Shown here: positions 59,932 to 64,000 of the stretch, one piece after another
Layout: each line of letters begins with the position of its first letter
Position numbering within the stretch: the stretch's first letter is position 1
Source: Lysobacter_K koreensis
Lineage (GTDB): Bacteria > Pseudomonadota > Gammaproteobacteria > Xanthomonadales > Xanthomonadaceae
Direction: 5' to 3'
DNA: 64,000 nt
NCBI RefSeq assembly: GCF_042677045.1
Contig: NZ_JBHTIH010000002.1
Coordinates: 248,001 to 312,000 of the forward strand
Notes under the pieces: model-generated
The model's database searches: none
Told to the model about the DNA's origin: nothing
What the model saw: only the letters and a program-made list of their open reading frames with translations
Program-made: the position numbers and the translations under genes

Positions 59932-61377
59932 ATGACCCCGAACATGCCGACCGCCGCCGACCTGCTGCCGCTGCTGCCCGAGCTGGTGCTCATCGGCGCG
60001 GCCTTCGCGCTGCTGATGCTCGACCTGTTCCTGCCCGAGCGCCGCCGCGTGGTCACCCACGTGCTGGCGATGGTGACGCTCGCGGTGGTGGTGGCGATGC
60101 TGGCGTTTGGCGTGGGCGGGCAGGGCACCGTGCTCAACGGCATGTTCGTGCGCGACATCGCCGCTGATGTGCTGAAGATCGCGATCGGCGTTACCAGCAT
60201 CCTGTCGATGGTCTACACCTGGCCGTACCTGCGCCAGCGCGGGCTGTACCAGGGCGAGGTCTCGATCCTGATGCTGTTCGCGGTCGCCGGCATGATGCTG
60301 ATGGTCTCCGCCGGCAGCCTGGTGATGGCCTACCTCGGGCTGGAGATGCTGGCGCTGTGCTCGTACGCGCTGGTCGCCACCGATCGCGACAGTCCGCTGG
60401 CCTCGGAAGCGGCGATCAAGTACTTCGTGCTCGGGTCGCTGGCCTCGGGCCTGCTGCTGTACGGCATGTCGCTGATCTATGGCGCGACCGGATCGCTCGA
60501 CCTGGCCACCATCGGCGCCGTCGCGCAGCAGACCCAGTCGACGATGCTGCTGATCACCGGCGTGGTGTTCCTGGTCGCCGGCATCGCGTTCAAGTTCGGC
60601 GGCGTGCCGTTCCACATGTGGTTGCCCGACGTCTACCACGGCGCGCCGACCCCGATCACGCTGTTCATCGGTTCCGCGCCCAAGCTGGCGACGTTCGGCA
60701 TGGCCTATCGCCTGCTGGAAGTCGGCGCCGGCCCGCTCGACGAGCGCTGGCGCCTGCTGATTGCCGGTGTCGCGGTGGCGTCGCTGGCGATCGGAAACCT
60801 GACCGCGATGGTGCAGGGCAACTTCAAGCGCCTGCTGGCGTACTCGACCATCTCGCATGTCGGCTTCCTGCTGGTCGGCATCGCCGGCGGCGGGGCGCAG
60901 GGCTTCGCGGCGGCGATGTTCTACGCGATCAGCTACGCGCTGATGGCGGCGGCGGCGTTCGGTGCGATCGTGGTGTTGTCGAGCCGCGGCTTCGAGGCCG
61001 ACCGCATCGACGACTACAAGGGTCTGAACGCGCGCGATCCGTGGCTGGCTGGCCTGATCCTGTGCGTGATGGCGTCGCTGGCCGGGGTGCCGCCGTTCCT
61101 GGGCTTCTGGGCCAAGCTGGCGGTGCTGCGCGCCGCGCTGGCGGGCGACATGCTCTGGCTGGCGATCGTCGGCGTGATGTTCGCGGTGGTGGGCGCGTTT
61201 TACTACCTGCGCGTGGTCAAGGCCATGTACTTCGATGAACCGGAAGGCGCGATGCCCGAGCCGGTCAACGACCGCCCCATGCGGGTCGTGTTCGGGGTCA
61301 ATGCGCTCGCCCTGCTCGCGCTTGGGTTCGGCTGGAACCCGATCATGGCGTGGTGCCAGCGCGCGTTCGCTGGGTGA
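59932..61377 (+). CDS. nuoN: NADH-quinone oxidoreductase subunit N
   Basis: The last nuo gene, third antiporter-like subunit, 481 residues and about 14 helices. It has YLGLEMLALCSYALVA (conserved Glu), FKFGGVPFHMWLPDVYHGAP and KRLLAYSTISHVGFLL. The ATG follows the nuoM stop by 21 bases with an AAGAGC site. The operon runs nuoA-N without foreign genes. About 75 bases later the initiator tRNA begins. Confidence 0.96.
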   Translation: MTPNMPTAADLLPLLPELVLIGAAFALLMLDLFLPERRRVVTHVLAMVTLAVVVAMLAFGVGGQGTVLNGMFVRDIAADVLKIAIGVTSILSMVYTWPYLRQRGLYQGEVSILMLFAVAGMMLMVSAGSLVMAYLGLEMLALCSYALVATDRDSPLASEAAIKYFVLGSLASGLLLYGMSLIYGATGSLDLATIGAVAQQTQSTMLLITGVVFLVAGIAFKFGGVPFHMWLPDVYHGAPTPITLFIGSAPKLATFGMAYRLLEVGAGPLDERWRLLIAGVAVASLAIGNLTAMVQGNFKRLLAYSTISHVGFLLVGIAGGGAQGFAAAMFYAISYALMAAAAFGAIVVLSSRGFEADRIDDYKGLNARDPWLAGLILCVMASLAGVPPFLGFWAKLAVLRAALAGDMLWLAIVGVMFAVVGAFYYLRVVKAMYFDEPEGAMPEPVNDRPMRVVFGVNALALLALGFGWNPIMAWCQRAFAG

Positions 61378-61451
61378 CGCAAAGATATTCAAGCCAATTG
61401 ATGAATTGGGCTTGCCAAGGTTTACGTCGTTCGTTAATATGATCGGCCTGA

Positions 61452-61528
61452 TGCGGGGTGGAGCAGTCTGGCAGCTCGTCGGGCTCATAACCCGAAGGTC
61501 GCAGGTTCAAATCCTGCCCCCGCTACCA
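61452..61528 (+). tRNA. Initiator tRNA-fMet(CAT)
   Basis: A 77-nt tRNA ending in CCA. The first base (T) does not pair with its opposite (T72), the three G-C pairs GGG/CCC close the anticodon stem, and the anticodon is CAT. These are the three hallmarks of initiator tRNA. It precedes rimP-nusA, as metY does in E. coli. Confidence 0.96.
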
Positions 61529-61566
61529 GCTTTGGCCGCAAGCTGAAATGTTTCAGGCAGCTTGCT

Positions 61567-61596
61567 GAAAGCCTCTTCGTGAGGCTTTCTTTTTTG
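61567..61596 (+). terminator. Rho-independent terminator after tRNA-fMet
   Basis: The stem GAAAGCCTC/GAGGCTTTC with a short TTCGT loop is followed by a T run, 39 bases after the tRNA. Confidence 0.88.
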
Positions 61597-61663
61597 GCCA
61601 GTAGGCTCGGGCTTTGTAGTCGCGCTCTGCTCGCGCGGCGACACCGAAATCCAGCAGTACCGG

Positions 61664-61694
61664 ACAAGGGGCCCATCGGGCCCCTTGTTGTTTT
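61664..61694 (+). terminator. Second terminator-like hairpin upstream of rimP
   Basis: The perfect stem ACAAGGGGCCC/GGGCCCCTTGT is followed by TGTTTT. It lies about 70 bases after the first terminator and 120 bases before rimP. The 61597-61663 space between the two contains no tRNA or ORF that I recognise. Confidence 0.75.
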
Positions 61695-61816
61695 CAGGGT
61701 GCCGCGATTCGAAGCACTGCATGTCGCAACGCCGTTTTTTCGAAAGTTTCACCATGCCGGTAGTAAATGCACACGCCGCACAACGCTGATGTCGTAACCG
61801 CAGGAGAGCCGCGCCC

Positions 61817-62455
61817 GTGACGGACAAAGCCACCGAAATCGCCAGACTGCTCGCCCCGACGGTGGCGTCGCTGGGCGTGGAGTTGATGGGCGCCGAGTAC
61901 CTGCCGTCCCCCGGCGGCGCGGTGTTGCGGCTGTACATCGACGTGCCGGCCGGCGAAGTGACCGCCGAAGGTGCCGAACCGCGCTACGTCGCGATCGAGG
62001 ATTGCGAGGCGGTCAGCCGCGAAGTGTCGGCGCAGCTCGACGTCGAGGACCCGATCAGCGGCAACTACACGCTGGAGGTATCCTCCCCCGGCATCGACCG
62101 GCCGTTGTTCACGATCGACCAGTTCGCGCGCTTCATCGGCGAGACCGCGAAGGTCGGCCTGAAGCTGCCGCAGAACGGCCGTCGCCGCCTGCAGGCGCAG
62201 ATCGCCCGCATCGAGGGCGACGCCGTGGTGTTCGTGCTCGACGGCGCGGAGTTCGTGGTGGCGTTCGACAATATCGACAAGGCGCGACTGGTCCCCGACT
62301 GGGCCGCGCTGGGGCTGGCGCCGACCAAGCCGGTTGGCCCGCCCAAGCAGGAAAAGCCGGGCCGCGGTGCGCGTCCGGAAGACAGCAAAACCAAGAATCA
62401 AACCAACAAGCCAACCCAAAAGCCGGCGGCCGACAAGCCGACCCGTGCGGAGTAA
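61817..62455 (+). CDS. rimP: Ribosome maturation factor RimP
   Basis: Required for 30S subunit maturation. The 212-residue protein has the two RimP domains: GVELMGAEY and LRLYIDVP, then the [20 protein letters not shown] helix and [13 protein letters not shown], the strongest signature. The C-terminal 50 residues form a Lys/Pro-rich tail longer than in E. coli. The GTG start has an AGGAG site 9 bases upstream. nusA begins 4 bases after the stop. Confidence 0.95.
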   Translation: MTDKATEIARLLAPTVASLGVELMGAEYLPSPGGAVLRLYIDVPAGEVTAEGAEPRYVAIEDCEAVSREVSAQLDVEDPISGNYTLEVSSPGIDRPLFTIDQFARFIGETAKVGLKLPQNGRRRLQAQIARIEGDAVVFVLDGAEFVVAFDNIDKARLVPDWAALGLAPTKPVGPPKQEKPGRGARPEDSKTKNQTNKPTQKPAADKPTRAE

Positions 62456-62459
62456 GCAG

Positions 62460-63947
62460 ATGAGCAAGGAACTGTTGCTGGTCGTTGATGCAGTCGCAAA
62501 CGAGAAGGGCGTGCCGCGCGAAGTGATCTTCGACGCGATCGAGGCCGCGCTGGCTTCGGCCGCCAAGAAGCGTTACCACGAGCAGGACGTGCTGGTGCGC
62601 GTGTCCATCGACCACAAGGACGGCAACTACGAGACCTTCCGCCGCTGGGAAGTGGTGGCCGACGACGTCGTGATGGAGTCGCCCGACCGCCAGATCCGCA
62701 TGATGGACGCGGTCGACGAGGCCGAAGGCGTCGACCTGGGCGACTACATCGAAGAACAGATCGAGAACCCGGATTTCGGCCGCATCGCCGCGCAGGCCGC
62801 CAAGCAGGTCATCGTGCAGCGGGTGCGCGAAGCCGAGCGCGCGCAGGTCATCGACGCGTGGAAAGACCGGGTCGGCGAGCTGGTCACCGGCATCGTCAAG
62901 CGCGTCGAGCGCGGCAACATCTACGTCGACCTGGGCGGCAACGCCGAGGCGATCATCACCAAGGACAAGGGCATCCCGCGCGACGTGCTGCGCGCCGGCG
63001 ACCGTGTCCGCGGTTACCTGTTCGACGTGCGTCCCGAGCCGCGGGGACCGCAGCTATTCATCAGCCGCGCCGCGCCGGAATTCATGATCGAACTGTTCAA
63101 GATCGAAGTGCCGGAAGTCGGCCAGGGCCTGGTGTCGATCCGCGCCTGTGCGCGCGACCCGGGCGACCGCGCCAAGATCGCCGTCCTCGCGCATGACAAC
63201 CGCACCGATCCGATCGGCGCCTGCATCGGCATGCGCGGTTCGCGCGTGCAGGCGGTGTCGAACGAGCTCAATGGCGAGCGCGTCGACATCGTGCTGTGGT
63301 CGGACAACCCGGCGCAGTTCGTGATCAGTGCGATGGCGCCGGCCGAGGTGCAGTCGATCGTCGTCGACGAGGACAAGCACTCGATGGACCTGGCGGTGGC
63401 GGAAGACCGCCTGGCGCAAGCGATCGGCAAGGGCGGCCAGAACGTGCGCCTGGCCAGCCGCATGACCGGCTGGCAGCTCAACGTGATGACCCAGGACCAG
63501 GTCACCGCGAAGTCCGAGGCCGAGCAGTCCACCGCGCGCCAGCTGTTCATCGACAAGCTCGAGGTCGACGAGGAGATCGCCGGAATCCTGGTGTCGGAAG
63601 GCTTCAGCACGGTCGAGGAAATCGCCTACGTGCCTGTCGGCGAGTTGCTGGCGGTCGAGGGCTTCGACGAGGACATCGTCGAGGAACTGCGCGCCCGTGC
63701 CCGCGACGCGCTGCTCAACGAGGCGCTGGCCGCCGAGGAAGAGCTCGACGAACACCAGCCGGCCGCGGACCTGCTTTCGCTGGAGGGCATGGACGAGGCC
63801 ACCGCGTTCGCGCTCGCCGCGCGCGGCGTGGTCACCCGCGACGACCTGGCCGACCTCGCGGTCGACGAGCTCAGCGATCTGGAGGACGTCGACGCTGAAC
63901 GCGCCGCCGCCCTGATCATGGAAGCGCGCAAGCACTGGTTCGAGTAG
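62460..63947 (+). CDS. nusA: Transcription termination/antitermination factor NusA
   Basis: It binds RNA polymerase and nascent RNA, modulating pausing, termination and rRNA antitermination. The 495-residue protein has the N-terminal polymerase-binding domain (about 1-130). The S1 domain follows (about 135-200, VTGIVKRVERGNIYVDLGG), then two KH domains (about 205-345, with DPIGACIGMRGSRVQAV and AIGKGGQNVRLA). Two C-terminal acidic repeats (about 360-490) end in DLEDVDAERAAALIMEARKHW. ATG 62460 matches the usual MSKELLLVVDAVANEKGV start. infB should follow outside the window. Confidence 0.97.
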   Translation: MSKELLLVVDAVANEKGVPREVIFDAIEAALASAAKKRYHEQDVLVRVSIDHKDGNYETFRRWEVVADDVVMESPDRQIRMMDAVDEAEGVDLGDYIEEQIENPDFGRIAAQAAKQVIVQRVREAERAQVIDAWKDRVGELVTGIVKRVERGNIYVDLGGNAEAIITKDKGIPRDVLRAGDRVRGYLFDVRPEPRGPQLFISRAAPEFMIELFKIEVPEVGQGLVSIRACARDPGDRAKIAVLAHDNRTDPIGACIGMRGSRVQAVSNELNGERVDIVLWSDNPAQFVISAMAPAEVQSIVVDEDKHSMDLAVAEDRLAQAIGKGGQNVRLASRMTGWQLNVMTQDQVTAKSEAEQSTARQLFIDKLEVDEEIAGILVSEGFSTVEEIAYVPVGELLAVEGFDEDIVEELRARARDALLNEALAAEEELDEHQPAADLLSLEGMDEATAFALAARGVVTRDDLADLAVDELSDLEDVDAERAAALIMEARKHWFE

Positions 63948-63960
63948 CAACTAGCTGTAA

Positions 63961-63980
63961 GGCGGGCCCTCTGGCCCGCC
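63961..63980 (+). promoter_or_regulatory. Hairpin after nusA
   Basis: The perfect stem GGCGGGCC/GGCCCGCC with a CTCT loop lies 14 bases after the nusA stop. It is followed by GTTCGTTGT, not a clear T run, so it may attenuate rather than end transcription into infB. Confidence 0.5.
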
Positions 63981-64000
63981 GTTCGTTGTCCGGCGGCTTG

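Overview
The window is a contiguous, very GC-rich gammaproteobacterial chromosome segment, most likely from the Xanthomonadaceae/Lysobacteraceae (Lysobacter, Luteimonas or a relative). Four things support this: the order asd-fimV-truA-trpF-trpB-trpA-accD, the order tpiA-secG-tRNA-Leu-nuoA-N-tRNA-fMet-rimP-nusA, a MutL with the endonuclease motif typical of lineages without MutH, and intergenic REP-type palindromes of the xanthomonad kind. This assignment is inference from gene order and style; no database was searched.

Layout. 1-6474: the end of nnrD, then tsaE, amiC, mutL, a DUF1684 lipoprotein and a TraB/GumN-family protein. 6474-8450: a lower-GC island that reads as a small array of integron gene cassettes. 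It has attC-like sites at 7006, 7193 and 7920, a half site at 8411, and cassette genes for a GIY-YIG-like protein, a membrane-anchored unknown and a PaaI-type thioesterase. No integrase is visible. 8485-9150: a membrane protein. 9217-9512: about fourteen tandem 21-22 bp palindromic units between convergent genes. 9533-16379: rnfB-like ferredoxin, metG, a DUF2147 protein, mrp, a subtilisin-like protease and dcd. 16568-22772 (minus strand): a tightly overlapping operon running dienelactone hydrolase, HIT protein, pxpB, pxpC, pxpA, DUF969, DUF979, pcp and a small exported protein. It looks like a complete pyroglutamate (5-oxoproline) release, uptake and hydrolysis pathway. 22902-32700: rimO, an exported unknown, GNAT, greB, a lipoprotein, a HerA-like ATPase, an MltD-type lytic transglycosylase, psd, a SCO1 protein and prmB.

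32709-46048 carries biosynthesis genes: aroC, asd, fimV, truA, trpF, trpB, trpA, accD, glmM, a 2-oxoglutarate/iron oxygenase, a deoxyinosine/uracil glycosylase, tpiA and secG. tRNA-Leu(GAG) follows, then a leader with four strong hairpins and the complete 14-gene nuoA-N operon for respiratory complex I (46431-61377). The window ends with initiator tRNA, rimP and nusA, the start of the classical metY-rimP-nusA-infB translation/transcription operon.

Most of the window is conserved housekeeping DNA with short or overlapping gene junctions. The unusual parts are the integrase-less cassette array, the 21-bp palindrome array beside it, REP elements that have entered coding sequence (metG, mutL) or supply stop codons (amiC, trpB), the pyroglutamate operon with its split DUF969/DUF979 permease, and the hairpin-rich nuo leader.
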